Positions 17,486 to 26,743 of a stretch of 64,000 nucleotides of DNA are shown here, piece by piece. How positions within the stretch are numbered: position 1 is the first letter of the stretch; every line of letters begins with the position of its first letter. The stretch is taken from positions 1-64,000 of the forward strand of contig CAZXWN010000011.1 of NCBI GenBank assembly GCA_964644695.1, read 5' to 3'. The notes beneath the pieces are model-generated. The model searched no databases. It worked only from the letters and a program-made list of their open reading frames with translations, and was not told the origin of the DNA. This stretch comes from CAZXWN01 sp964644695 [NCBI: uncultured bacterium]. GTDB taxonomy: Bacteria; UBP4; UBA4092. A program made the position numbers and the translations under genes.

Positions 17486-18475
17486 GTGGCAAGTTCATAT
17501 TATATTGGGATAGACGGAGGCGGTACCAAGACTTATGGGATTATCGCCGATGAAAAAGGAAACATGCTGGCATCCGCCCGGAGAGATTCAAGTAATTACC
17601 TTCAGGTCGGAATCGATAAAGCCAGAGAGAACATGATTGGCATGATCAAGGAACTCTGCCAGTCCCAATCTATTGACATGGTTTCAGTGGATTACATCTT
17701 TTTTGGGTTAGCTGGTGCCGGTCGAGCCGATGACCAGGCAACCATCAGCGCCGCATTGATTGAAGGTGGTCTTCGCGAACCCCAGTTCTCAGTAACGGCA
17801 GATTTTACAACCGCTCTGGCCAGTGGCACTTTCGGTGAACCGGGAGTTATTGTTATTTCCGGAACCGGGTCCGTCTGTTTTGCATTAGCTGCTGATGGAC
17901 ACCAGGAAAGAACCGGCGGCTGGGGCACCTTACTGGCTGATGAAGGCTCTGGCTATGACTTCGGACGAGAGGCTTGCCGGGCCGTCATGCGTGCCTTTGA
18001 TGGTCGTGGTCCTGCCACCTTAATGACGGATAAGATTCTTGCAAAGCTCAATCTCGACAGTCCGTTAAGTCTTGTAAAATGGTCCCTGACTGAAGGCATG
18101 CAGAAAGATAATGTTGCCGCACTGTCCCCCTGTGTATTTGAAGCCCTCAACGAAGGTGACTTGGTGGCAGAAAAAATAATAAACAAATCCATTGATAGTA
18201 TGGCAGAAATGGTGCGTGCCGTTGCCCGGAAACTGGATATTACAGAAGACTCTTTCCGAATTGTTCTGGCGGGTGGAAACTTTGCTCATCAACCGTATCT
18301 GGTCTCCACGCTCCAGGAAAAAATCTCGGGATTCTGTCCAAAGGCCGAAGCCGTCTTACCGAAATATGAACCCATCGTCGGCGGTGTCATCATGGCATTA
18401 AGAAACTCCGGGATTGAAATCACTCCGGAAGTCCTGGCCAATTTAGACAAGACCTGGCCGGCCATGAGTTTTTAA
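17486..18475 (+). CDS. BadF/BadG/BcrA/BcrD-type ATPase, probable N-acetylglucosamine kinase
   Basis: This 329-residue protein has the ASKHA actin-like fold: phosphate loop YIGIDGGGTKT at residues 6-16, a second loop VISGTGSVCFA, the GGWGTLLADEGSGYDFGREA segment, and an adenosine loop LAGGNFAHQPYL. That series matches the eukaryotic-like GlcNAc kinases within the BadF/BcrA ATPase family, so phosphorylation of GlcNAc or a related amino sugar from wall or chitin turnover is likely. I chose GTG 17486 because AAGGAG lies 9 bases before it and it starts just ahead of the phosphate loop; an ATG at 17408 adds 26 poor residues. The SpoIID protein 19 bases downstream supports a wall-recycling setting. 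Confidence 0.85.
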   Translation: MASSYYIGIDGGGTKTYGIIADEKGNMLASARRDSSNYLQVGIDKARENMIGMIKELCQSQSIDMVSVDYIFFGLAGAGRADDQATISAALIEGGLREPQFSVTADFTTALASGTFGEPGVIVISGTGSVCFALAADGHQERTGGWGTLLADEGSGYDFGREACRAVMRAFDGRGPATLMTDKILAKLNLDSPLSLVKWSLTEGMQKDNVAALSPCVFEALNEGDLVAEKIINKSIDSMAEMVRAVARKLDITEDSFRIVLAGGNFAHQPYLVSTLQEKISGFCPKAEAVLPKYEPIVGGVIMALRNSGIEITPEVLANLDKTWPAMSF

Positions 18476-18494
18476 ATCACAGGAGATTTGATTC

Positions 18495-19802
18495 ATGCCT
18501 CCCCTAAAAAAAGAACCCGTCATCCGGGTCGGAGTTATCCACGAAAAGAAACTCGTCGAGTTCAGTCTCGACCAGCCTTTTAACCTGGTCCCGGAAGTCG
18601 GAGAACCTCTGGAAATCATACCCGTAGGTACTCAGAAATTCCGGTTTACAGCCGATGAAGACAACTTGATTGTTGAATCATTTGAACTCGGATATAAGGC
18701 TCACTTTCCACATTGCGAATTTGTTCGTGTAGAACCTCTCCAACCGGAAACGGCCATCTTCACTGTCCATAACTGTACCATCGGCATCAGTTTCCACTGG
18801 CAGCGGGACCATGACCACGATTATCCCTTCTTATTGGAAATTCACAGGTCCAGCGGAAATACCTTATGGGCCATCAATGAAGTCCCCGTTGAACTTTATC
18901 TGGAATCCGTTATCTCCTCGGAAATGTCAGGGAAAAGTCCCACTGAACTTCTGAAAGCCCATACCATCATTGCGCGAAGCTGGTTGATTGCTCAAATGGC
19001 CAAACCTCCCCATCATAACTTCCTGGTATGCCACGATGACCATTGCCAAAGATATTATGGTCTTCAGCGCCGGGAACCTGCGGCCATGGAGGCAGTGAAA
19101 GCCACGCGGGGTGAAGTCCTCACTTACCAAAACGAAATTGCTGATACCCGGTATGCAAAAATCTGCGGCGGCGTTTCTGAGAACTTTGAGAATTGCTGGC
19201 CAGAGAGTGTCGTTCCCTATTGTCATTCCGTTGTGGACGAAGCTCCGGGAGATAATAAAACTTGTCCCGACTTAACCAAGGAAGAGAATGTCCGGGAGTG
19301 GGTCATGTCCCGTCCCAACTCTTTCTGTAATGCCACCCCGGAAGAACGGGCTGCTGTCCTGAATGAATTTGACAGTGAGATTCCCTCCCTCTATCGGTGG
19401 GTCGTCACTTTCACCAATCAGGAAGTCACAGCACTCATTGAACGCAAATCCGGGAAACGCATCGGGAAACTTAAATCAATGGTTCCTCTGCGGCGTGGAC
19501 CTTCAGGCCGTATCATTGAAATGGATTTCATAGGCACTGATGGAACCATTCGATTAGATGATCAGTTAGAGATTCGGCGGCACCTGTCCACATCTCATCT
19601 GTATTCTTCCTGTTTCGTCGTCGATACAGAAGGAGATTTGGGTAATGGTGTTCCAGAGAAGTTTATTCTCCACGGAGGAGGATGGGGGCATGGAGTTGGG
19701 TTGTGCCAGGAAGGCGCAGCCATTATGGCCACAAGAGGCTACTCTTATCAACAAATCCTGTTCCACTATTATCAGGGTACTGAACTGACCCGATGGTGGT
19801 AA
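18495..19802 (+). CDS. SpoIID/LytB-domain protein
   Basis: This 435-residue protein has the SpoIID domain of peptidoglycan lytic transglycosylases acting on denuded glycans: VELYLESVISSEMSGKSPTELLKAHTIIARSW (landmark near 130-165, E at the catalytic position within SSEM), RYYGLQRR, AVKATRGEVLTY and the end motif GGGWGHGVGLCQEGAAIMA with YQQILFHYYQGTEL. No signal peptide is visible at the N-terminus, which is odd for a wall enzyme; residues 1-125 form an extra N-terminal region of unknown role. AGGAGA precedes the ATG. SpoIID-type proteins outside spore formers occur in several phyla. It is followed 24 bases later by a lipase-like gene. Confidence 0.87.
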   Translation: MPPLKKEPVIRVGVIHEKKLVEFSLDQPFNLVPEVGEPLEIIPVGTQKFRFTADEDNLIVESFELGYKAHFPHCEFVRVEPLQPETAIFTVHNCTIGISFHWQRDHDHDYPFLLEIHRSSGNTLWAINEVPVELYLESVISSEMSGKSPTELLKAHTIIARSWLIAQMAKPPHHNFLVCHDDHCQRYYGLQRREPAAMEAVKATRGEVLTYQNEIADTRYAKICGGVSENFENCWPESVVPYCHSVVDEAPGDNKTCPDLTKEENVREWVMSRPNSFCNATPEERAAVLNEFDSEIPSLYRWVVTFTNQEVTALIERKSGKRIGKLKSMVPLRRGPSGRIIEMDFIGTDGTIRLDDQLEIRRHLSTSHLYSSCFVVDTEGDLGNGVPEKFILHGGGWGHGVGLCQEGAAIMATRGYSYQQILFHYYQGTELTRWW

Positions 19803-19826
19803 GTCTCCTATCATCTTTTATCTATC

Positions 19827-20540
19827 ATGAAACTTCAACGAAAAGCGGGCCTGTCGAACTCACAATTCTCAAGCCCGCTTTCCATACCTGAGCCACCGCG
19901 TACAGTCATCCTGTTACATGGTATCGGACATAGCCGTTACATGATGGCCACTTTAGATTACAGGCTCCGGCAAACAGGCTTCAAAACTGTCAATATTTCT
20001 TATCCTTCCCGGAAATTAACCATTGCCGAATGTGCTGAGTTCATCCATCAATACCTGGCAGAATATCCTCCACATTCCCTGGATTTCGTAACCCACAGTA
20101 TGGGAGGTCTCATCCTGAGGTCCTATATCCAGCAATTTGGTGAATCACAAATCCATCGAATCGTCTTTATTGGAACACCTCATCAGGGGTCATCTTTCGC
20201 CCGTCGTATCAAAGGTGTTGTCGGTTGGTATTTCGGTCCGTCATTTACTGAACTGGCTGATGCAAACTATGTAAGAACTCTCCCCACCCCTAAAGCAAAC
20301 TTTATTAATATCCTGGGCCGAAACCACACCCATATAGGTTTCAATCCCCTGATTCCCGGCGATAACGATTTCTGCGTGGCAGTCCATGAGGGAGAACTCC
20401 CCGGTGCGTCATATACCCTTTTCTGCCGATTGCCTCATGCACTGCTTCCCCAAAGCCCATGGGTCTTTCGACAAACACGGGACTTCCTGTTAGGCGTCTC
20501 CTCTGAATGCCGGCAGAGCATCTCCGTCCCCATACAGTAA
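19827..20540 (+). CDS. alpha/beta-hydrolase (lipase/PGAP1-like)
   Basis: This 237-residue protein has an oxyanion segment LLHGIGHSRY (29-38) and the nucleophile elbow VTHSMGG with Ser91, the form seen in bacterial triacylglycerol lipases and PGAP1-like esterases. FIGTPHQGSSFA and the late His in CRLPHALLPQSP complete a likely Ser-Asp-His triad. No signal peptide is seen, so it is probably cytosolic. The substrate is unknown. It lies in a same-strand series with the SpoIID protein and the AsmA-like protein, with short gaps, which suggests envelope-related work. Confidence 0.8.
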   Translation: MKLQRKAGLSNSQFSSPLSIPEPPRTVILLHGIGHSRYMMATLDYRLRQTGFKTVNISYPSRKLTIAECAEFIHQYLAEYPPHSLDFVTHSMGGLILRSYIQQFGESQIHRIVFIGTPHQGSSFARRIKGVVGWYFGPSFTELADANYVRTLPTPKANFINILGRNHTHIGFNPLIPGDNDFCVAVHEGELPGASYTLFCRLPHALLPQSPWVFRQTRDFLLGVSSECRQSISVPIQ

Positions 20541-20595
20541 ACCCTGTCCAGTGCGAGCGTTAACCCTTTAGTTCCTTGTGATATAGTTTAGTTTA

Positions 20596-23500
20596 ATGGT
20601 CGAACATATTAATAAATCCAAGGTTAAGTCCCCTCGTCGTCACCGGTGGCTCCGAATTATCGGGATGCTGCTGATGGTTCTCATTGTATGTTTTATCGGC
20701 CTGAAACTTTATCTCTCCCCAACCCGTATTCAGGGTCTTTTGGAATCCACGCTTTCCGATTCTTTCGGGAGACCCGTGAAAACTAAATCCACTTCGGTGG
20801 GACTGGATGGTCACATCATTATAAAAGGATTGGTGGTTGAAAATCCGACAGGATTCAGCCCCTCCCATTTCCTGACTGCAGACGAACTCACTCTGACAAT
20901 TGATTACCTCCCCATATTACAAAAGAGGATTTATATCAGTTCGTTGAATTTAGTAAATCCCCTCATCACTCTGGAACAAAACTCTGCCGGACACTGGAAC
21001 TTCGAACTCCCGGGACCGGTACTGGTCAAGGACTACCGGGTAGATTCTTTAGTTGTCCAGAATGCCGACATTCTTTATCCTGTTTATCCTTCCGCCAGTC
21101 TCGATTCTATTCAAATTAAGATTCAGAACTTTGCCAAAGACAAACCCATGGATCTGAACTTGTCCGCCCGGATTGCTTCTCAACCAGACAGTATGATCAA
21201 CCTGTCTGGGACTATTAATGTTTTTAAGGCAGTCCCTACTGGAAAAGTAACCCTCCTGACCCGACATATTGACCCACTCCAACTGGCAGGGATAACCACC
21301 GGAAGATTCCCTCTGGATTCACAGTGGATATTAGATTCACCCGGACAGAAGACTGCCACCCTGGAAGGTTCTGTTATCCTCCCACAATACTCCTTCCGAA
21401 AAGATTTACCTACCCTGCAAGGTGAAACCATCCAATTTGTAGTGGCCTATGACCAGACAGCGGACCGGGTCGATTTGGTCTCACTGAAAACCGGAAAATC
21501 AGGGATTGCGAAAATCAATCTGACCGGAAACATAGAATCAGCGATGGGGGAAAGTACAGCCCACCTGACTTTGTCGGATTCATTTATCAACCTCACTCCA
21601 TTCCTTCCTCTGGTGGAATCGTACCAGCCCGGATGGAAGGGAGAAGGGGTTCTGAATATTCCCCGACTCAGTTATGTAGGGTATCTCAGTCAGGGGAAAC
21701 ATCAGGTAGAAGGAATACTGAACCTGAGTAAAATCTCAGCCAGCAATCCAAAAATGAAAGTGAAAGTACAATCCGCTGATACTCAAATCCAATTCAAAGG
21801 TGTCTATCCATCACCTGAATTTTTGAATGTAAAAGTAACAGGAGCAGCTTCCGGGAAGTTCGATACCTATTCGTGGCAGCTTCAGCAGCTCCATGCCAGC
21901 GCCGCAATGGATTCTTCTTTCCACTTAACACGCATTACCGCATCTTCTCCTCGGACCCTCATTCAAAGAGAGCCTTTGTCATGGGATGTCGCCGCATCAG
22001 GGAGTCATCTGAAAAGTGCCATCCGCTTTGCATCTCTTGACCCAACATCCTTCATGAAGGATTGCCCCATTCAAGGTAAACTAACGGGAAACATATCCCT
22101 GTCCGGTCCGGTAAACTTCAACGGAAATTATCAATACAATGGAACATGGACAGGAAACAATATTCGCTATCAGGACAAAACATTCTCTTCCGCCAAAGGA
22201 ACATTCTCGGGTGAGGCAAATACCCAATCGCGAAAATTGGTTGTTCGGAATATCACACTGGATTCTCCTGGACTGGTTTCTCTCTCCGGCTCCGTCACTG
22301 TGTCTGACTGGAGTAACGGCAAGGCCGATGGAACACTCCTGCTCCATTCATTAAATCTTTCATCCATTATGCCGATGGTGACCTCTGACAAATCTGTCAC
22401 ATTGCAGGGCGATATTTCAGGCAAACTTGAGTTCAATTATTTCCTTAAGAACAAACAGGCAAACACCTCTCTGGAACTGACTGGAACCCATATTGCTGGA
22501 CAGGATACAACCTTATCTTTCAGTGTTCATACTATCTCCATCACAGGAACCGCAAATTACACTGACCGGAAAACCATTCAATATAATTTGTCGTCTCGAA
22601 TCCAGCAGGGACGTGTCACTATCCCCAATCAACTGGAAGCCCTTACCAATCTCACCCTCTCCGGAACGGGTCAATATTCTCCCAAAGAGCAATTAGTATC
22701 CGGGATTTTCAAAGTTGAGAACGGGCATTTTACCGACACTGTATATGGAGTGACAGGCGATTCATTAAGGGCTGAACTGGCGGCGCAGTACGCAAAAGGT
22801 CGGGGTGTTATTGCAGATATCCACAACATCAGTATTGATACGGTGCAAGTCCGGGAGGTCACTGCCGACTCACTGAGACTGCATGCCCGATTGACTCGTG
22901 ATGATTTGAATATTCTATCTTTTACCGGAAATGTTTTAGGGGGGAATTGGAAATCTCATGGACTCGTTTTATTCTCTGGAGCGACCTTATTCCAGGGTGG
23001 GATAGAAGTGTCTGGTATTTCGACCCGGTCTGCCATCGAGGTAGCATCTAATTACACCGAACTGCCTTACTTGTCGAAATCTGGGCTACTCTCCGCCAAA
23101 GCGGAAGGATATTTCAGTTCCATGAGTTCCTTCGGGGGATTCGGAGAGATCAGCATCCATCGTGTAAATCTGGTGAAAGAGGATGTCACCCTCATCCGAA
23201 GATTTGATGGACTGATTCCCATCTCCTTTAATCAAGACTCGGTTAATATCCAACCCTTCACCTTATATGTTGAGAATAGACTCCAACCCCGATTGGAAGC
23301 GCACCTGGCAAACCCCTGGAGTGGATTCAGCACAATGTCAGGAACGGTGTCGGCCGTTCAATCACCCGAATCGCTGAATACTCTGCAGGATGTATTATTT
23401 GAATTTCTTCCGTCTATGATTCAGGATGCAACACTCTCTGGAGAAGCGGGAGTCAGAACAACGATCAGTCTGGATTCAGGCAAATTCAATACAGCCGGCA

Positions 23501-24300
23501 CTCTGACTATAACCAGCACCACATTGGTCACACCCGATGTTTCTGTTTACAACCTGCAGGCATCCATCCCGCTTGATAATCGATATGTCGATGAGGAAGG
23601 ATATTATCCCATCCGATTCACACGAGATAATTACTCGATATGGAACAAGTTATTACAGGATGACTACAAGACCGGACCTGTTTCATTCTCGGCTGATTCC
23701 GTCATCTACGGCATTATCCACCTGGATGATATCCGGGCAATAGTCGGAGCAAGTTCACAGGGAATCCAAATCCCCGTACTTACGGGTAAACTCTTTGGCG
23801 GTTCCGTATGGCTTCGCAGTCTCCTCGATTCTGAGGGCAAGGCAAACGCAGGCCTCCTCTTAGAAGATATTTCCCTGAAACAGGTGTGCGACGCTCAAGA
23901 ATCTACCCGGGGTATGATTTCCGGCAGAATCAGTGGCATGATTTTACTGGCTGATATGGGATCCAGTTTGTCGGGTATTCGGGGCAACATCCATTTATGG
24001 GCTATTCCCTCAAATAAGGAGAAGAGAGCCTTCTCCCGAGAGTTCCTCAAGAAAGCCGCAGGCAGAGACCTCCCACCAGTCTATGTCCACCGGAGTTATG
24101 ACGATGCCCGTCTCCGCGTCACCATTTCCGATGGGTTCCTGACTTTTGACGAATTACTCATGGAAGGGAAACTGTTTGGGAAACCCATGACATCTATTGG
24201 GATTAATCCTTCTGGCAACAAAGTATCCCTTAACAATATGCTGGACTGGATCTCCGGACTCAGTGAATCAGACAGCGGTATCCGGACCGAAATCAAATAA
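20596..24300 (+). CDS. AsmA/TamB-like outer-membrane biogenesis or lipid-transfer protein
   Basis: This 1234-residue protein has one N-terminal membrane helix (about 17-38, LRIIGMLLMVLIVCFIGLKLYL), then the AsmA-type start SDSFGRPVKTKSTSVGLDG...IKGLVVENPTGFS, followed by more than 1000 residues of regular beta-strand repeats. The closing region (about 1100-1210) with GMISGRISGMILLADM and LTFDELLMEGKLFG is also of the AsmA/DUF748 type. Such proteins bridge inner and outer membranes as hydrophobic grooves for phospholipid movement, which supports a diderm cell. It is larger than E. coli AsmA (617 residues) and near TamB in size. Confidence 0.82.
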   Translation: MVEHINKSKVKSPRRHRWLRIIGMLLMVLIVCFIGLKLYLSPTRIQGLLESTLSDSFGRPVKTKSTSVGLDGHIIIKGLVVENPTGFSPSHFLTADELTLTIDYLPILQKRIYISSLNLVNPLITLEQNSAGHWNFELPGPVLVKDYRVDSLVVQNADILYPVYPSASLDSIQIKIQNFAKDKPMDLNLSARIASQPDSMINLSGTINVFKAVPTGKVTLLTRHIDPLQLAGITTGRFPLDSQWILDSPGQKTATLEGSVILPQYSFRKDLPTLQGETIQFVVAYDQTADRVDLVSLKTGKSGIAKINLTGNIESAMGESTAHLTLSDSFINLTPFLPLVESYQPGWKGEGVLNIPRLSYVGYLSQGKHQVEGILNLSKISASNPKMKVKVQSADTQIQFKGVYPSPEFLNVKVTGAASGKFDTYSWQLQQLHASAAMDSSFHLTRITASSPRTLIQREPLSWDVAASGSHLKSAIRFASLDPTSFMKDCPIQGKLTGNISLSGPVNFNGNYQYNGTWTGNNIRYQDKTFSSAKGTFSGEANTQSRKLVVRNITLDSPGLVSLSGSVTVSDWSNGKADGTLLLHSLNLSSIMPMVTSDKSVTLQGDISGKLEFNYFLKNKQANTSLELTGTHIAGQDTTLSFSVHTISITGTANYTDRKTIQYNLSSRIQQGRVTIPNQLEALTNLTLSGTGQYSPKEQLVSGIFKVENGHFTDTVYGVTGDSLRAELAAQYAKGRGVIADIHNISIDTVQVREVTADSLRLHARLTRDDLNILSFTGNVLGGNWKSHGLVLFSGATLFQGGIEVSGISTRSAIEVASNYTELPYLSKSGLLSAKAEGYFSSMSSFGGFGEISIHRVNLVKEDVTLIRRFDGLIPISFNQDSVNIQPFTLYVENRLQPRLEAHLANPWSGFSTMSGTVSAVQSPESLNTLQDVLFEFLPSMIQDATLSGEAGVRTTISLDSGKFNTAGTLTITSTTLVTPDVSVYNLQASIPLDNRYVDEEGYYPIRFTRDNYSIWNKLLQDDYKTGPVSFSADSVIYGIIHLDDIRAIVGASSQGIQIPVLTGKLFGGSVWLRSLLDSEGKANAGLLLEDISLKQVCDAQESTRGMISGRISGMILLADMGSSLSGIRGNIHLWAIPSNKEKRAFSREFLKKAAGRDLPPVYVHRSYDDARLRVTISDGFLTFDELLMEGKLFGKPMTSIGINPSGNKVSLNNMLDWISGLSESDSGIRTEIK

Positions 24301-24324
24301 TCTCGCCTCAAGTCACGATTCAGT

Positions 24325-25227
24325 TCATCTCCAGGCTGGATTATATGCAAAAAAGTTATAGTTCCCTGGAATGAAAGTAACAGACTTATCCCGCAAATCC
24401 AACACCCCAAAGTGTGAAACCTTATCACTGTGATTATAAGAGCAATAAATAACTTTGGTCCCCTCTTGATTAATGCCAGGCCATAAATCCCGGTCTGGAC
24501 TATAGGTCAACTGTTCAAGTTTCAAGGTCTTGAGATGAAGGCGGTAGATATTGAAGTCCGTTGTTCCCTTTTGCACACGGGCATGGAACAAAATAGATTT
24601 TCCATCTGGTGCTCGTTGGACATGCTGGATATCCTGTAATCCAGTAAGCAGGGTTTGGTTCTTATTTTTCTTTATGTCGTATCTTATGAGAGCATTTCCC
24701 TCTAACGGTACATAAATGATATATTTCTTATCCGCGGTGTAAGCAGGCCAGGCTATCTGTCGACTATCATGCTTTATATCTATGCACTGTCTTGTTTTAA
24801 AAATAAACCGCTTACCGTCAAGGACCGCTTCTGTTTCATCTGGAGATATGTCCCAGCTCCGAGCAGGGTCTCTCCCGTCCAGGATTTTGTACACACGGCC
24901 ATCCGGATAAATTCGGCACAGACCATCATCCTTATATCCATAAAACCACTGTCGGTTTTTAAGAAACTTTACTGAATATACACCCTTCAAGTAAAACTTA
25001 TCGGAATCGAATTTCTCTGGATTTCGAAGATACATCCCAGTGTTTTGGGAGTCGGATACTTTCAGATAAATAAAATCTCCGGGCTCCATGGGTACCAGTG
25101 CTGTCTGGGCAAGTTTCGCATCTGGATAATCAACAGGGTTTGGTGCCGGCAGATATTTGGGTGCACTCCAGCTGAAACCCACTATGAAAGAAAATAGTAA
25201 AATCCATAATCCTGTTTTGTACTTCAT
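24325..25227 (-). CDS. exported TolB-like beta-propeller protein (copy 1)
   Basis: This 300-residue protein starts with a signal peptide (about 1-22, LWILLFSFIVGFSWSAP). The rest consists of PD40/TolB-like blades with the pattern of W-S-P-D-x-x and Y-x-Y, for example RAPDGKSILFHARVQKGTTD and INQEGTKVIYCSYNHSDK. It ends in FFAYNPAWR. No enzyme residues are visible. The neighbour at 25283-26176 on the same strand is a paralogue of the same length, so the pair arose by duplication. AGGAGA precedes the ATG. A periplasmic binding or scaffold role is likely, but the partner is unknown. Confidence 0.75.
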   Translation of the reverse strand: MKYKTGLWILLFSFIVGFSWSAPKYLPAPNPVDYPDAKLAQTALVPMEPGDFIYLKVSDSQNTGMYLRNPEKFDSDKFYLKGVYSVKFLKNRQWFYGYKDDGLCRIYPDGRVYKILDGRDPARSWDISPDETEAVLDGKRFIFKTRQCIDIKHDSRQIAWPAYTADKKYIIYVPLEGNALIRYDIKKNKNQTLLTGLQDIQHVQRAPDGKSILFHARVQKGTTDFNIYRLHLKTLKLEQLTYSPDRDLWPGINQEGTKVIYCSYNHSDKVSHFGVLDLRDKSVTFIPGNYNFFAYNPAWR

Positions 25228-25282
25228 AAATATTTTTCTCCTGCATCGAGATTTTGTTTCATCACTTCATCATGAGCCCACA

Positions 25283-26176
25283 TTACCAAGCGCACCACCA
25301 AACCTTATTATCATATTCTCCGGGGAGCACATCTAACAATTTCCCATTCACATCAATGACCGCAAAATGCCGCAGCGGCGTATCAATAGACTGGGTAATA
25401 TAGAGAATCTTTTTACCTGTGGCGTCGAAACAGGGGTTACAGTCGAGACCCGGCCAGGCCGTTAACTGCTTTGTTTTTCCGGTTCGAGCATCCACCATCC
25501 AGATATCGTACTTCGCATCTTTTGTATCCTGAGCAGCCTGATACACAATGTGCCGGCCATCCGATGACCAGTCAGGCACCTCCTTAAGCAACTCGTCATC
25601 AACCAGCTTCTTAATCACACCCGATTTCAAATCAGCTATCCACAGTTTCCGAGAAGAACAGTACACCACCTTTTTCCCATCTGAAGAATAAGATGGATAA
25701 ATACCTCCCACATTTATATCAGATACCAGTGACCATTTCTTAGAACTCCGCTGATAACGATACACCTGAGATGAACCACCCCTCTCAGCCCAAGCCACCA
25801 CAAACTCACTTCCATCCGGGGCCACATCCCAGGAGATGGCGACATTTTTCAAAGTAAGAATACTGTAGTAAATACCCTCAGGAGTAACTTCATTAATCAC
25901 GCCTCTTTTTATAACAAAAACAGATTTTGTTTTCCGGGGTATCCTGATTTGGAATCCATTATCTACGAAGATCCTGTCCTGACCTGCCTCACTGACAGGA
26001 CGAACCATCAGATTGCCTTGATTGAAATAGTATAGAGAGCTCTTTGTAATAGAGGTTTTTGTCAGTCCGGCAAACGGACCAGGTTTTTCTTTACTCCACC
26101 CCAATCCCGCACCAATCACTATCATTCCTAAAAGCAATATCCCGAAAAACAGTTTCTTCGCCCAATCTGATTTCAT
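25283..26176 (-). CDS. exported TolB-like beta-propeller protein (copy 2)
   Basis: This 297-residue paralogue of the downstream gene has an N-terminal membrane/signal segment (about 10-28) and TolB-type blades: ISWDVAPDGSEFVVAWAERG, YSSDGKKVVYCSSRKLWIAD, WSSDGRHIVYQAAQD and FDATGKKILYITQS (each typical PD40 wording). It ends with VIDVNGKLLDVLPGEYDNKVWWCAW. GGAGGG precedes the ATG at 26176. It is the first gene of a two-gene run with copy 1, 55 bases apart. Sequence identity between the two is limited, so the duplication is not recent. Confidence 0.75.
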   Translation of the reverse strand: MKSDWAKKLFFGILLLGMIVIGAGLGWSKEKPGPFAGLTKTSITKSSLYYFNQGNLMVRPVSEAGQDRIFVDNGFQIRIPRKTKSVFVIKRGVINEVTPEGIYYSILTLKNVAISWDVAPDGSEFVVAWAERGGSSQVYRYQRSSKKWSLVSDINVGGIYPSYSSDGKKVVYCSSRKLWIADLKSGVIKKLVDDELLKEVPDWSSDGRHIVYQAAQDTKDAKYDIWMVDARTGKTKQLTAWPGLDCNPCFDATGKKILYITQSIDTPLRHFAVIDVNGKLLDVLPGEYDNKVWWCAW

Positions 26177-26339
26177 TCAACATCCCTCCTGGATGGATTT
26201 TATTCCCAATGAGATTTTAAGACCATCCCTTGTAAATATCAACTCACTATCAATAATGTTGACAACATCAAAACCTCGACAAAAATAGAGGCTCATTTCT
26301 TGAATTTTGCCACCCTCTTTGTGATAGCATATCGGATAT

Positions 26340-26684
26340 ATGGATGTATTGTCCCCGGAACAAGAGCATGTCGCAAAAATTGGGCGGCGCAAACTAAGAG
26401 CAGGCTCCTTTCTTGTTATTGGAGTACTACTGGTAGATGCTTTATTTTGTTTGTATTTTCTGGCAACCCTGAATCTGGAAGAAAAGAAGGTTGGACTTCA
26501 TCCGAATGTCCTGACCTTCATTCTCCTGGTAAGTGGGGTCCTGCTGGCTTACGGGTCCTGGCTAATGTGGAGAGGTCTCTATACAGAGGTTAGAGTATAT
26601 CGGCAGGAACTGAAACACGTTGAAAAACAAATATCTGAGGTCATGGAACAAGAGTTGATCAAGGATAAATTAAAAAAAGAGTAA
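26340..26684 (+). CDS. small membrane protein with two helices, unknown
   Basis: This 114-residue protein has two likely membrane helices (about 23-43, SFLVIGVLLVDALFCLYFLA, and 57-77, LTFILLVSGVLLAYGSWLMW) and a charged C-terminal helix (about 85-114, VYRQELKHVEKQISEVMEQE) that may form a coiled coil. I recognise no family. It is divergent from the TolB-like pair and ends at a strong bidirectional terminator, which supports it as a real gene. No obvious ribosome site is seen before the ATG. Confidence 0.6.
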   Translation: MDVLSPEQEHVAKIGRRKLRAGSFLVIGVLLVDALFCLYFLATLNLEEKKVGLHPNVLTFILLVSGVLLAYGSWLMWRGLYTEVRVYRQELKHVEKQISEVMEQELIKDKLKKE

Positions 26685-26703
26685 AAATCTTTCGATAAAC
26701 TAA

Positions 26704-26730
26704 AAAAGCCCGGTATGAACCGGGCTTTTA
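26704..26730. terminator. bidirectional intrinsic terminator
   Basis: AAAAGCCCGG (26704-26713) pairs with CCGGGCTTTT (26720-26729) around a 6-base loop. It lies between the convergent genes 26340-26684 and 26744-27742. Confidence 0.88.
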
Positions 26731-26743
26731 TTATTAGCATGAA

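Noticed and set aside
26177-26392. 71-codon minus-strand frame directly upstream of the second TolB-like gene
   Set aside because: It overlaps the divergent membrane protein gene, is rich in Cys, and has no family match; the gap more likely holds promoters.
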